Shown here: piece after piece, positions 36,499-47,440 of the stretch
Layout of the letters: the number at the start of each line of letters is the position of its first letter
Numbering within the stretch: the first letter of the stretch is position 1
Assembly (NCBI GenBank): GCA_011037195.1
Contig: JAAEAF010003391.1
Span: 1-64,000, forward strand
From: Triatoma infestans
Lineage: Eukaryota > Arthropoda > Insecta > Hemiptera > Reduviidae
Direction of reading: 5' to 3'
DNA length: 64,000 nucleotides
Notes under the pieces: model-generated
Databases searched by the model: none
Seen by the model: only the letters and a program-made list of their open reading frames with translations
Told to the model about the DNA's origin: nothing
Translations under genes and position numbers: made by a program

Positions 36499-37781
36499 CG
36501 AGGTTGGTTTGAAAAGTTCTCGGAACCACCGCTAGATGTCAGAGGTTCCCGCGCAATAATCACACATCCTTTGTGAGTGAACACGTGGCGCGTCAGTGCT
36601 CTTGCTGCAGGAGAGTGGTAGTGACGACTCTTTGTTGTTGTTCCCGCGTAGTGATTTGTGACAATGGAAAAAACTGAGATTCGAGCAGTGATTAAGTACT
36701 TTGTAAAGAAAGGTATGAAAGCAAAGGAAATTCATGCCGACTTTCAGAACACACTGGGGGACTCTGCTCCTTCATATTCAACTGTTGCCAAGTGGACCAG
36801 CGAGTTTAAATTTGGTCGGGAGAGCTTAGATGATGGTCCGCGTTGTGGACGGCCAAAAAGTGCTACGACCCCAGAATTTATCGCAAAAGTGCATAAAATG
36901 GTCATGGAGGATCGTCGACAGAAAGTACGAGAGATTGCTGAAGCTATAGGGATGTCATCTGAACGGGTATATCACATTTTAACCGAAGAATTGGGAATGA
37001 AAAAATTATCGGCAAGATGGGTGCCGCGGCTCTTGACATTGGACCATAAACGCACCAGATTGGAAATGTCCAAAAAAAGTCTGGCCCGTTTTCAGCGCAA
37101 GCAACAAGATTTTTCGCGCCGGTTTGTGACTACAGATGAAATATGGGTCCACTACTATTCTCCAGAGACAAAACAGCAGTCAAAGCAGTGGAAACATGCT
37201 GAGTCACCACCACCAAAGAAAGCAAAGGCAGTACGTTCGGCCGGAAAGGTCATGGCCTCAGTTTTCTGGGATGCAAAAGGCATTCTGCTGATAGATTATC
37301 TTCCTGCTGGCCAAATAATTACGGGGCAATACTATGCAAACCGCCTAGACCAACTACAGGAAAAGATACGCGAAAAAAGGCCTGGTTTGGCAAGGAAGAA
37401 AGTCATCTTTCATCAGGACAACGCCCGCCCGCACACAAGTGTTATTGCCATGGCAAAACTTCATGAACTGAGGTACGAATTGTTGCCACATCCACCTTAT
37501 TCACCTGATTTGGCACCATCAGACTTTCATCTCTTCCCCAAGCTGAAAATTTTCCTCGGTGGACGGAGATTTCCTACAACGGAAGAACTGACAGCCGAAT
37601 TGGAGAGGTACTTTGCAGGCCTGGAGGAATCTCATTTTCGAGATGGGATAAAGGCATTGGAACATCGCTGGACCAAATGCATTAGTCTACAGGGAGACTA
37701 TGTTGAAAAATAAAAGCAGTTCCACCGAGGTAAGACACTTCTTTCTAGTACATTCCGAGAACTTTTCAAACCACCCTCGTA
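36499..37781 (+). mobile_element. Full-length mariner transposon
   Basis: 1283 bp, flanked by TA (36497-36498, 37782-37783). The terminal inverted repeats start CGAGGTTGG and CGAGGGTGG and agree at 26 of 27 positions. The length is standard for mariner. The transposase frame is open from start to stop. Confidence 0.96.
36664..37713 (+). CDS. mariner transposase, apparently intact
   Basis: Cut-and-paste transposase acting at TA. The ATG at 36664 gives 349 residues, the usual mariner size. An N-terminal helix-turn-helix pair (EIRAVIKYFVKKG...KEIHADF; later VREIAEAIGMSSERVYHIL) precedes the linker motif ARWVPRLLT, a variant of WVPHEL. The catalytic triad is in place: TTDEIW, FHQDNARPH and YSPDLAPSDFHLF, with 34 residues between the last two aspartates (DD34D). 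No stop or frameshift. Its base composition is closer to even than the AT-rich surroundings, fitting a young insertion. Subfamily not assigned. Confidence 0.95.
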   Translation: MEKTEIRAVIKYFVKKGMKAKEIHADFQNTLGDSAPSYSTVAKWTSEFKFGRESLDDGPRCGRPKSATTPEFIAKVHKMVMEDRRQKVREIAEAIGMSSERVYHILTEELGMKKLSARWVPRLLTLDHKRTRLEMSKKSLARFQRKQQDFSRRFVTTDEIWVHYYSPETKQQSKQWKHAESPPPKKAKAVRSAGKVMASVFWDAKGILLIDYLPAGQIITGQYYANRLDQLQEKIREKRPGLARKKVIFHQDNARPHTSVIAMAKLHELRYELLPHPPYSPDLAPSDFHLFPKLKIFLGGRRFPTTEELTAELERYFAGLEESHFRDGIKALEHRWTKCISLQGDYVEK

Positions 37782-38070
37782 AATCACACAAAGTTTAAAG
37801 AAAAATGTTGGAACCGTTGTCGAGAAAATTGCGAAAAACCTATGAAAATAAAGAAATAAAGTCACACCTCCGGTTGAAGGATTTTGTCTTCCGGTTAATC
37901 GATATTATAATGTCAGTTGCGATTATGGTTCGAAATCAAATTGGAGCATTCGGTGTTTTTTCATTTTTGAGGTATTTTGTTCATACTTTATTTATTTCTT
38001 GTATTTAGGTTACCTCAAAATATGTATTTCCTGTTAAAACTCAATTTCGAAAATTTGACAGGACCTCAGT

Positions 38071-38531
38071 AAACCGACTCAGCAAGAACGTTAAAATAAA
38101 ATAAATGAGAAAATCATTAGACATACAATGAACATTGCTAGAACAACAAACTTATTGAAATCATTGGCTGGTATATTCAATTGAATAGCAATGACATTCT
38201 TCAGAATCAAATGCTCTATAGGAATAGGCGGTCACGTACTTTAGAGGTTTATTGGCTGTACGGTCATTTGTATAGTAGAGCTTTTAGGAAGGTTCGGGGA
38301 TAGTAGGACCTAAACTCTATTGTTAGATATTGACCAGGACTTACGTGGATCCTCCCCATTTAGATGATATCTACCTCCTGTTCTTTCACACTGTTACGCG
38401 TTTTTCCTATCTTAGTTCACAAGAATATATTATATGTTTATATTTTATTTCTATTAAATATAAAAATGTTAAATATGAAACCCACTTTTCCTAAGTGTTA
38501 TTTGAGATTCAATATTTATAATATAGCATCC
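38071..38531. other. Non-coding; no gene seen
   Basis: Short frames only. Confidence 0.35.
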
Positions 38532-38543
38532 TATGCAATATAT

Positions 38544-39317
38544 TATTATTATTATTAGTCGGGTGCCCAATGGCGTGGGACCTAAGCCTATCCCCCCGAT
38601 ACCCCCCATGTTCCCTTAATTAATCACCCCCGGTAACCTACCGGTTAGTCTACAATATCCCAAGATATCCCTAAACTCCAACTCGTCCAGGCAATCCTGC
38701 GAGAGTGGTGTCCTCCCAAATACACGAAACCTAGTTCCAGCGAAACGAGGACACTGACATAAGTAGTGGTACACCGTTTAACTAACTCCGTCGTCGCGAT
38801 TCTGACAAATAAGACTAGACATCCTTCCTATGTTGAACAGGTGTGACCCAAGTGTGACCAGTCACTATCCCTACCAAAGTCCTCAGGCCTGCCCTGCTAA
38901 AGGACAGGAGATACTCCGAAATTCCCTGCTTACTTGCTTTTATAAATCTTTTAGCTTGGAGGCACCCCTGCGTGTCCCCCAGCGTTTCTCCAAGACTCTC
39001 ATCACCCAAAGTCTAATCTGTTTATCGCTATCTTTGTGACGGCCAGGGCTGGTTCAGGACCACAAAATGGTAATGATGATCCCTCCCTGGCCAACTGATC
39101 TACCCTCTCATTGCCCTCTATTCCCGCATGTCCGAGTATCCAATAGAGATGCACCATACCCCTCCGATCCAAAGCGTTAAGCCTTCTCCTACATTCTTCC
39201 ACTAATTTCGAACTCCTCCAAGGCTTACTCAAAGCCCTTAGTGCGGCTTGACTATCGAAGAAGATCCGCATATCCTTAAACTCTCCTTGCCACTCCCCAC
39301 AAAGTGGCAGCATTCAA
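38544..39317 (-). mobile_element. 5'-truncated LINE with RNase H, 11-bp target duplication
   Basis: Flanked by ATGCAATATAT at 38533-38543 and 39318-39328. On the minus strand it has RNase H sequence, then a GC-rich 3' region and a terminal AATAATAAT tail. The trinucleotide tail plus RNase H suggest the I clade. Confidence 0.85.
38815..39313 (-). pseudogene. RNase H end and downstream region of a LINE
   Basis: The frame at 39002-39313 holds FFDSQAALRALS (catalytic aspartate) and ILGHAGIEGNERVDQLARE (final His/Asp motif), followed in a second frame by LLSFSRAGLRTLVGIVTGHT. The first catalytic aspartate and the reverse transcriptase are missing because the copy is truncated. One frameshift near 39005. 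Confidence 0.75.
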
Positions 39318-39329
39318 ATGCAATATATA

Positions 39330-39973
39330 ATATGATTTAATTTCAAAAGCAGACAGAACTTAGTGGTTGACAAAAGGTATAAATCTTTCACCATATTAGT
39401 CTGCATAATGGAAACTTTGCAGTTTATTATTATTATTACTGAATAATTTTCTTTATTATTATGATTGATTTTTATTTAACAATGAAAGAAATGTATTTTA
39501 TTAAAATAAAAAAAATCTGTTATGAAACACTCACACTTAAAGTTTTTACTGTAAATTTCATAATTATTATTAATAAATTAATCTTCAAACTTGGAATTTT
39601 TACTAATGATTTCATTATTATACATTATCGCTGTTATATATAAGTAAATATATGCTCCTGTTTATTTATTTCGTTTTCATTAAATCGCTTCTGAATTATG
39701 ACACTTTCAGGTGTTGGTAGATTCGTTCGCTCTATCTTTTTTCCAAACTATCAAATTGTACTTACTTACTTATTCTTTTCCTCTTCTACCTCTCACATTC
39801 TAAGTTTCATACTTTAAAGTTCCGTTTTCTCGCCATGTCATAGCCAAATGTTTGAGTCTGGTATTTCTCTTCTTTTGCTTACGTTTAACCAGAAATCTTC
39901 AGGTTTATACACCCTAGTGTAGTGGAGGGGCTGCCCCCTTCAGGCGTCTATGCTCAAATTGGTGCCTCAGTGT
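39330..39973. other. Non-coding; no gene seen
   Basis: AT-rich, including a short TTTATTTAAC...TCTGTTATGAAACACTCACAC piece like the end of family A near 39510. Confidence 0.3.
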
Positions 39974-39986
39974 TTACTATAGAAGA

Positions 39987-40196
39987 AGGGGCGGGTGTTG
40001 GTGTAGTGGTTTGGAGCACGGACTTGTAAGTGCGAGGACCCCAGTTCGAGTCCAGCGTATAACTGCTAAATTTTATATTTGTTTAAAAAATGTTAATAGT
40101 AAAGTAGGTGCTTCCGCCCCCGTCCGCAACACCTAATTTGGTAGTTGGACGTTAAGCCCGCCTGAAAAAATAGGCATTACTTTACTTTTACTTTAC
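39987..40196 (+). mobile_element. tRNA-Thr-derived SINE with perfect 13-bp target duplication
   Basis: Flanked by TTACTATAGAAGA at 39974-39986 and 40197-40209. The head has box A (TGGTGTAGTGGTTTGG), an anticodon-like loop CTTGTAA (TGT, threonine) and box B AGTTCGAGTCC. A short body and a TTTAC-repeat tail follow. 210 bp. Unrelated to the tRNA-Ala SINEs. Confidence 0.85.
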
Positions 40197-40439
40197 TTAC
40201 TATAGAAGATAAAACACCTACTTCCTGAGTCGATCTGTTGTTCTGCACCTAATGTCGATTGTTTGGCTCATAGTCAAAACTAATCTCCAGGGGGCACCAC
40301 GTAGAGGCAACCGACATCACCCATCAACCTATCAAATTATACCGTAATTATTCCGCAAGGCAGTATCCAAAAACCGATCCTATTTGGGTACACTATGTTA
40401 GTAGTTATATAGTTATTTTGCAGATTAATTATAATACTA

Positions 40440-40600
40440 AATACAATATTACCATATATATATGGTACAATATATATATGGTAAAATATATATATGGTAA
40501 TATTATATTATATGGTAATATTGTATTATATTTACATAATATATATAGATAGATATGTATATAAGATATAGTATATATGTATATATTCTTCTGAACTACA
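40440..40600. repeat. AT-rich tandem array
   Basis: Repeats of ATATATATGGTA with A/T-rich spacers, then degenerate TA repeats. Confidence 0.6.
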
Positions 40601-41300
40601 GGCTGTATAACCAAAAAAAAAATCAAACACACATTATGAGCTACAACGTTATACTTCATTATACAAAAAAAATTATCTGAATATTGCAATTATTACAAAA
40701 CCAAGATAAAATTCAATCTAATATATATATGTAATCCAATTACATATAAATATATATATGTAAATTATATCTTTCTGTTGTAGAAAGATATTTTTTAAAA
40801 AAGATTCATTTGCCAATAGTGAACATGAACAACTATGTTCATCGGCTAATGCGCTAAAGCTAAAAGTGGCAAACTAGACTGAACATAAAATAATACTGGA
40901 TACTAATAACAGAATGAACGTACTACCAGTGACAGACTGAACAATGTGTGTAATATTACAAACAATATATTATTATATCATTTTTATTTACTAACACCTA
41001 GATTTATACAGTAAGATGCTGTGAGTGTACACTGAGATTTAGTTACAAAAATGCAATGATACAAATACGAGAATTGCTTTCGTAGGCTACCTGCATTGAT
41101 AAGGTTATTAATCAGCAGCGTCTCCGCATGATATGGTACATAATTCATCCCGCCTTCAGCTGGAAATTCGGGTTGGACGAATTTCCTCTCACTCATTATT
41201 ATATTTATTAACTAGTGTTTGGTTGTTTATCGACCGTTAGAGTATAAAATATGTGATTAAAATGAAGTGAGGTTTGGCCAGAAGTGAAAGAAACAAAATG
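40601..41300. other. Non-coding; no gene seen
   Basis: AT-rich with a second TA microsatellite near 40725-40760. Confidence 0.3.
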
Positions 41301-41307
41301 AATTCCT

Positions 41308-41345
41308 GCCAACGTTTCGATAAATTTATTTATCTTTTTCAAAAC
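41308..41345 (-). ncRNA. Hammerhead-like motif, decayed
   Basis: TTGAAAAA in place of CUGANGA, hairpin GATAAA...TTTATC, GAAAC, GTTGGC. The 3' half is intact, the first box is lost. Confidence 0.25.
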
Positions 41346-41426
41346 AAAAATGTATTCTGAGTGGGTAGTGTGCAAAGTGTAATGTAAATCTGGTACTTTA
41401 TCCGTCTTAGCATGTGTATTGATTTT

Positions 41427-41468
41427 CTTTCTGACTGGTTTCGGATTTTCATCCATCGTCAGAGCAAA
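41427..41468 (-). ncRNA. Hammerhead ribozyme, full consensus core
   Basis: Self-cleaving RNA fold. On the minus strand: TTTGCT (helix I, 5' side), CTGACGA (CUGANGA box), one extra U, helix II GGAT-GAAA-ATCC, GAAA box, CCAGTC with GTC as cleavage triplet, and AGAAAG (helix I, 3' side; five of six positions pair, one as a wobble). Helix III is minimal, as in ribozymes thought to cleave as dimers. Cleavage is predicted after 41433. Confidence 0.72.
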
Positions 41469-41563
41469 TTCACCAAGTTCATGTAGAGGGTTCACTTCAA
41501 CATAATGTTTCGGTAACACTCACACTTGTTGGTTTGTTGGCTCTATGTAATTATGTGGAGAGG

Positions 41564-41727
41564 TTATAAGGCTATGTTACTATGTGTGTGTGTGTTTAAT
41601 GACAAAATGGAATTAACATAATCTTATAACCTCTATGTTAGGCGTTATAACCTAATCTTATAAGGCTATGTTACTATGTGTGTGTGTGTTTAATGACAAA
41701 ATGGAATTAACATAATCTTATAACCTC
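41564..41727. repeat. Tandem duplication, 70-bp unit at 94-bp spacing
   Basis: 41564-41633 and 41658-41727 are identical by eye, each with TGTGTGTGTG inside and flanked by TTATAAGG and CTTATAACC, which are themselves inverted. Confidence 0.85.
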
Positions 41728-41818
41728 CCCACATATACAACCAACAAACCACCAAGTGTGAATGTAATAGAAACATTACGTTGAAGTGAACTCTCTACAC
41801 GAACTTGGTGAATGAACT

Positions 41819-41851
41819 CTGACGATGGACGGCTGAAATCCGAAACCGGTC
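41819..41851 (+). ncRNA. Hammerhead ribozyme, full consensus core
   Basis: CTGACGA, extra U, helix II reduced to GGA/TCC around a longer loop, GAAA, then CCGGTC. All core bases agree with the consensus. ACCGGT is self-complementary, suiting helix III formation between two molecules. Helix I pairing is poor. Partner of 41427-41468. Confidence 0.62.
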
Positions 41852-42159
41852 GGGAAGAAAAGAAGAAAATCAATATGCATGCTACGTCGGATAAAATACC
41901 AGATGTTGTACAGCATTGCAGACCCATCCACATATTCTGTAATGTAAATGTTCAAAGTAAGATAATAATATTGTACGTCTGTTGATCCATATTCTTTCGT
42001 ATCCTAATTTAATCGAGTGAGTCCTGGGCTTTAACAAGCTCGCATAGAAAACAGATCCGGGCAATGGAAATGCTCTATTAACCTAGAGTAGAGGGAAAGC
42101 TGACTTTAGGGTTAGTGTAAGAAAAGTCACATTCCGGTCTAGCCTCTCCACCTTTAAAT

Positions 42160-42400
42160 GTCAGCCATTAGAAACGATTCTGGAAGGAAGAAAGATTTGG
42201 TTGTTTTGTCACCTCCTTGAAATGTAATAGAGGATCTATGAGGCAAAAATTAAAGGTAGAAGTCCGCAAGGAAGACCTCATATTAAATGGAAGAAGGAGA
42301 GCGCAAAGCATTTAGGAAGCAAACAATGAATTTTTTTTAAGAAGGGAAGGTGCTGCAGAAAGATATCTGGAACTTTTATTGTATAAAGCTCCCTTCACAA
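42160..42400 (+). pseudogene. LINE fragment, C-terminal GRP/W motif
   Basis: Two frames read FGCFVTSLKCNRGSM and EAKIKGRSPQGRPHIKWKKE. A WFGH-like motif followed by GxRxxGRPxxxW ends the ORF of several LINE groups. Only this end remains, with a frameshift between the two parts. Confidence 0.5.
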
Positions 42401-42440
42401 CTCTTAGATGATAGAAGAGATTATAGATTATGATGGCGAT

Positions 42441-45239
42441 GAAATAAATAAATAAGAAGCACAACTGGCTCCTTAAAATAAACAATGTAGTTTGAAAATT
42501 TCAGTCAAGATCTGTAACTCGTGAAGTTCTTATTTAAAGAACCGAACTAGAACTTTTCAATTAATAACTTTTAAATAATATGTTAATTAAAAATGCTAAA
42601 ATGTAATTATAATTTTAATCACATTTTAAAAGTCGAATTCACATTAGAAATATAAACAAATAATTAATAAAACATTAATTGTTATAAAATTGCAAACAAA
42701 ATGATACAATTGAAAATTTTCTAATAAATAATTGTCTATATCTAATTAAATAGTAAACAGTAAATACCAATCGTTTGATTGTAATTTCAGCCGTGTTATT
42801 TTAAACCAAATAACATTTGGATTGTGATTTAAGCGAAACATCTAGTATTGTAACACAACTCAGATATATTATGTTTTAAATGAATTACTTTAGTAATATA
42901 ATATTAAATTACTTCATTAAATGAGTTAGTATACATAATTAAATTGACAATGAAATAAAGATAAATAATTTTTATGTTTTAATGAAATCCAGATTTGAAT
43001 TTCAAATTGATTATATTTTATGTCGAATTTGTAATATTAAATATTAACCGAGAATAATTCTAAGTTATCAAGGATTTTAAACATTATTATAGAATATACT
43101 TCTAAATTGCAAATAACCACTAAAGTGGCATTGCTCAAAATTTGCAAGTGTCCAAATATGTCTGACTAAAACGGAAGAAAACAAATGACAAAAAAATAAT
43201 ATTTGCCTAGATCTTTGCAAATGATTGGGTTTTTTAAGTTTAAGACCAAAAGGTAAATGGAATGTTTCTGTTCGGTATTTAATATAAATTTAAATTTGCC
43301 ACCAATGGCGTACAATAATTTTGTTTTCGGGGGTATTATACTACCTTAACAATAATTTACTAATATGTTAGGCCGTGTCCTTAGAGTAGTTACCTATGAT
43401 TTTCTCCTCTCTCCGTCAGTCGCCATTTTAAGCTCAAAGGAGTAAGTCGTTATGCAACACTATCTTGAATAGATCGCAGTATACCTATAAAATTCATGCC
43501 AGGTCGATTGTGAAAACTTAAGTTTGTTACTTCTGGATTTCCTGAGTAGCGTTAAAACTGGTCCTTTTGACGAGTTAGCGGCTCAGTTCTCTTGGGTCTG
43601 CATAGCTTTATTGTAAAATCACATGGTTGTTACTTTCGGTTGGTTTCCTGCGTGCAGCTTCTGGGGGCCCATTTAATTATTATCTACGTTCATCAGCCAC
43701 ATTGCAGTTTATTGTTCAAGACTTAAAGAGTTGGATACACATACGAATTCTTTCCTCATTCCTACTTTTTCACTTTGTTACTCTTTTCCCCAATTGGGCT
43801 AAGGAGACATGGGACTTCAAACTCTGGTAACCAAGGATTCTTCGTTTTAAGGTAAGCGCCATTCCTTTGGCTTATTGAGAGTGATAATAGATAATATTTG
43901 CTATCCATTTTTTAAGTTTAATTTACATATTTATTTTTCCCATATAATTTTTAATCTCGTATTTTAATTTCCCATTTGCCTCACCAATTATATTAAACTA
44001 TAATATAATATATATATATTTCCCTGTATTTACTAAACAGTTTCGCTTTAGTTAGTACAAAGTAGTTGTTTGAATTTATGGACGTTGGCTTTGCTTGGCA
44101 GATGAGTATTTTCATAGTTATTAAGTACCTTCTATAATTTTTTGGTTAGATGGGCTTTTAATGGCAAATACACCAGCATCAGAAGGGCTAAAAATTTACG
44201 ATGTACCTTATATATTTTCTTTTAAACGTTTACCCATTTTACATTCATTTTATAAAGTGTAGTTCATATCCTAAACGTTTCAGTTTTCTAAGCCCACTAC
44301 TCAAAGTCATGATAATTGTATTGTTAGTCATCTATAAAGCAATAACAGCGTGGCTTTAACTTGTAAACATCCGCTTAAAGATTTTTTTGTATTTTACTTT
44401 AACATTGAAAAAGGGGGAGACGTTTTTCTACATTACATGAAATGCTGTTTTTAATCAATTCATCATTATTAAATATCATTTAGAAAACTGAATAACATTT
44501 AATCTAAGATGTTTTGTGTTTGAAACATTCAAATCTAGTTTGGATATCACAAATGTAGAAAGTAGTTATCTTTGGAAGTCATATAAGTTTTGTTGAGTCC
44601 AGATATAGTTGATAAATTAATATTTTTTTGTTATTAACTATACTAATTCATAAAACTATGGACTATTATATTGTAATAGAAGTTCCTTAGCCAGTAAATA
44701 CATTAATATATCATTCTCAAAGAAAAGAGATTACTTTAATATTCTTCTACCTTTTTGATTAAAATTTACTTAATTTTAACTCTAAATTTTATAATAAAAA
44801 TCAGTTTTCTTTACGAAAGCAAATGGCCTTCCTCTAGCATTGCGCGCAATTCATTTGACGGTCATGCTTATTTTTTCTACAGTGTAGCATAAGGCTGTCT
44901 TGTCCAAGTCTGACTTCCTTCCATCTTGCGTGATACAGTTTCTTTCACCAAAGGCCACTTTGAGAAAATACCTGAAGAAGTATCAGTAGAGATGCATCCT
45001 GATTGTGACATATTGACGCCTCGCAAATAGAAAGATATTGTAATGGATGCCAGAAATTATATCTGCAAATATAATTTGAAGAAAATCATTATTTGAAACA
45101 TATTCTAACAGTCGCTGGAAAAAGGGACTATTCAGGTAGAAGACCACCGTGACAGAAGAGTTCATAGAACTTAGTCAGCTTTGTCTGTCTACCTCTTCTC
45201 ATACGGGAGGATTTGAACTAACAAGAGAAGGCATTCTTT
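42441..45239. other. Long stretch without a recognised gene
   Basis: 42441-43350 is extremely AT-rich. 43370-43870 is less so and ends near a possible donor AAGGTAAGC (43850-43858); no protein motif was seen, so an untranslated exon or an LTR cannot be told apart. Confidence 0.3.
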
Positions 45240-45610
45240 CAAGAGAGTCTAAATTCTGCTTTGAAACGAGACTGTCTGAATTAGACATTCTACTAGTATT
45301 ATTCAGAGAGAACATCAGTGCCAGGTTAAGTGTAAACTTTGAGTTAAATCAATCTAGCTACTAAATATTTCATTCAGTGTATTTATTAGTTAATTCGAAA
45401 ATCACATTTTTAATTATCTTGTAAATTTACTAAATTATTATATAACTAAAATAATATATTAAAAGTGGTTATTATTCTCTATTTCTAATACTTCTATCTC
45501 TATCTTAAACATACACACTCACGTGCCCCATTACAAAACCGCTCACGCCACAAGCTACTACTACAAACATACAACACAACAATACCAACTAAATTTCAAT
45601 ATTATTTATA
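45240..45610. repeat. Dispersed repeat family B, third copy
   Basis: See 33300-33660; shared blocks run in the same order and orientation and end at CCAACTAAATTTCAA (CCAACTACGTTTCAA in the other copy). Confidence 0.6.
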
Positions 45611-46301
45611 ACTTTCGGTTTTTCATCTATACGGTTCCACCGACATTGCCATGATTTAGTTCTCTTTTCTTTTATGTGGGCAAGTAGTTCACTAGGAGAT
45701 AATGTCTTTGTGTTTATAGGCTACGTTCTTTGCCGATAGATCTGCTTTTCCATTAGTAGACAACCATTTTTATTACACCATTTCTAATATTTTTATGATC
45801 TCCAAACAATTCACTCAAAATAGGCACAATTATTTGACTTGTCCCAATATATTATTCACTTAAATAAAATATTTGTGTTGTTTGATACATTAAAGTGTAT
45901 ATTTTGCGTGTACAATATATAGCTATCATAACAAACTACAAACAAGTTTAAACTGAAAGTGTTTGAAGTTGGTAATTATATTTTCGAAAGAGATAGGCCC
46001 TGAAATTTCCTGATATATCATTTTACCTTTATATTACACACAATATATAAATACTCTTTGAATTAAAAGAAAGTTAAAATTAAATTAGATTTTTTTGGAC
46101 ATTTTTGCTAGTCAGTTATCATTTTTTTCTAATACGCCCCAACATTTTTGGTGTTGGTGTCTGAAGCCTTCTCAGTGTAGCATACGATTCCGAACAGTAG
46201 TCTAAAAAACTAAAAGTTAAAACTAAATTTTTTTTTCGTCTAGAGGCGAAAAAAACTAAAAGTCCATGCCACCGGACTCGAAGCAGTCCACCACTGTATC
46301 A

Positions 46302-46657
46302 TTGCCCGCAAGGGGTACCTGTTATATGCAGTTACTTGGAGAGTAGCTGCCCCCGGGTTACCACAGCTCAGTACTCCATGCACTTCATCAGAACAGTACA
46401 CAATACACTTAAACTATATACAATCTGTACTTTACAGAGAAGGACAAACATAGTACACAACCTAGGGTCTCCGTCCCTAGTTTAGGCGTAAGCCAAAGGA
46501 GAAGGAAAGGATTATCTCAGTGGTAGCGCACTGGACTAGCAACGCGCAGGTTCCGGGGTCGAATCCAGCATGCTGACCTTAGATTTCCTCTTCCTAGGAG
46601 TCTCGACAACTCACTGCTCGGTGATGGGCAGTGGTTGTCTGCAGCTAGACAGTTCTG
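46302..46657 (+). mobile_element. Composite tRNA-Ala retroposon, 3'-truncated
   Basis: Complete leader from TTGCCCGCAAGGGGTACC, tRNA-like block (box A ATCTCAGTGGTAGCG, box B GGTCGAATCC) and the first part of the body; stops at CAGCTAGACAG. Confidence 0.75.
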
Positions 46658-46739
46658 CTCCCTTTCTTTTTTTTTGGAACCATCCTACATTTTACCGAGT
46701 GATTTCCTTAGATAAAAATTCTAGGTAGACATTAGGAAC

Positions 46740-47065
46740 TCAAATTTATTTTTTTTACAAAGTTAAGGTAAAGCTTACAAGGTTAAGCTTTAAGGTAAAA
46801 AGGAGCATATTGCCTGTCAAGGCCTGTTTCTAAATGAAGCATATAGCTGCGGTTAGGTAGGCGGAAGGCAAACAGTTCCTTTAGGAGGAACATATGCAGC
46901 ACCAGTTCCACTGGATGCTGCGCTTTCCATAATTGTGCTCCATAGCAAGCTATTGCAATCGTCACGGCCTAGCAAACTTCATCTACATTAGCTGAGAGAG
47001 AAATGTCTCTTGCTATGCAATTATTCCAAGTAGTTATTGAGCCTGAACTTGGCCAGTGCGGTTCT
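46740..47065 (-). pseudogene. LINE reverse-transcriptase thumb fragment
   Basis: The 60-residue frame contains CYGAQLWKAQHPVELVL, LLKELFAFRLPNRS and LETGLDRQYAP, the SYGxxxW, FLxxxLxLP and ExG landmarks found downstream of the catalytic motif in many LINEs. Stops upstream. Related to 60506-61440. Confidence 0.55.
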
Positions 47066-47079
47066 GGTAGAAATATGCC

Positions 47080-47440
47080 TCGCGCGTGTGTGAGTGTGTA
47101 TGTGTATAGTCAGTATAATTCAAAAATCGCAAGAAGTTGAAACTGGAAATTTCGTTTTGGTGTTACCAGAACACGCGGCAATAAAAGTTTTGACCAAAAT
47201 CAGTCGACGGAAGTACCTTCCAATTTACTGAATGGATTTTCTCAGTTTTTTGCAAATTTTTTTGTTAATGGCTCCAACTATTTTGTTTTTTCTAAACTTC
47301 AAATATCGAATGATCATAAAAAAAATACTTTTTTTTAAACATTTTTTTCTGAAAATTAATTTAAGAGGCATTCTAAATGGAGGTGTGACGTTATACTTTC
47401 CTCTAGAGTGAAAAAGACTCTTTTATATATATTAATATGA
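47080..47440 (+). repeat. Repeat family A, partial copy
   Basis: Shares AAAATCGCAAGAAGTTGAAAC, CGGAAGTACC and GGCTCCAACTATTTT-type text. Confidence 0.5.

Larger units (their letters stand above)
35925..38070. repeat. Repeat family A, rearranged copy split by mariner
   Basis: The left part (35925-36240) runs in the plus direction from the hairpin end. From about 36290 the text follows the opposite orientation and continues after the mariner insertion at 37784-38070. Removing the mariner restores AAATAAAAGTGATAAA...CACAAAGTTTAAAG, matching 35240-35300. Confidence 0.6.
41401..41895. mobile_element. Inverted pair of Penelope-like arms with intact-looking hammerheads
   Basis: The left arm 41401-41571 and right arm 41717-41895 are inverted copies, sharing CACTTGTTGGTTTGTTGG and its complement, and GTTGAAGTGAACTCTCTACA. 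The loop holds a tandem duplication. Each arm has a hammerhead motif with all core bases present. Confidence 0.65.

Noticed and set aside
36658..36663. GTG as start of the mariner transposase
   Set aside because: The ATG two codons later is the normal eukaryotic start and gives the standard mariner N-terminus.
39990..40065. Apparent tRNA-Thr gene
   Set aside because: Flanked by a SINE body and tail with 13-bp target duplications; it is the SINE head.
41564..41727. Direct repeats with spacer, considered as a CRISPR-like array
   Set aside because: Only two units with a short gap, containing a GT microsatellite, in eukaryotic DNA.
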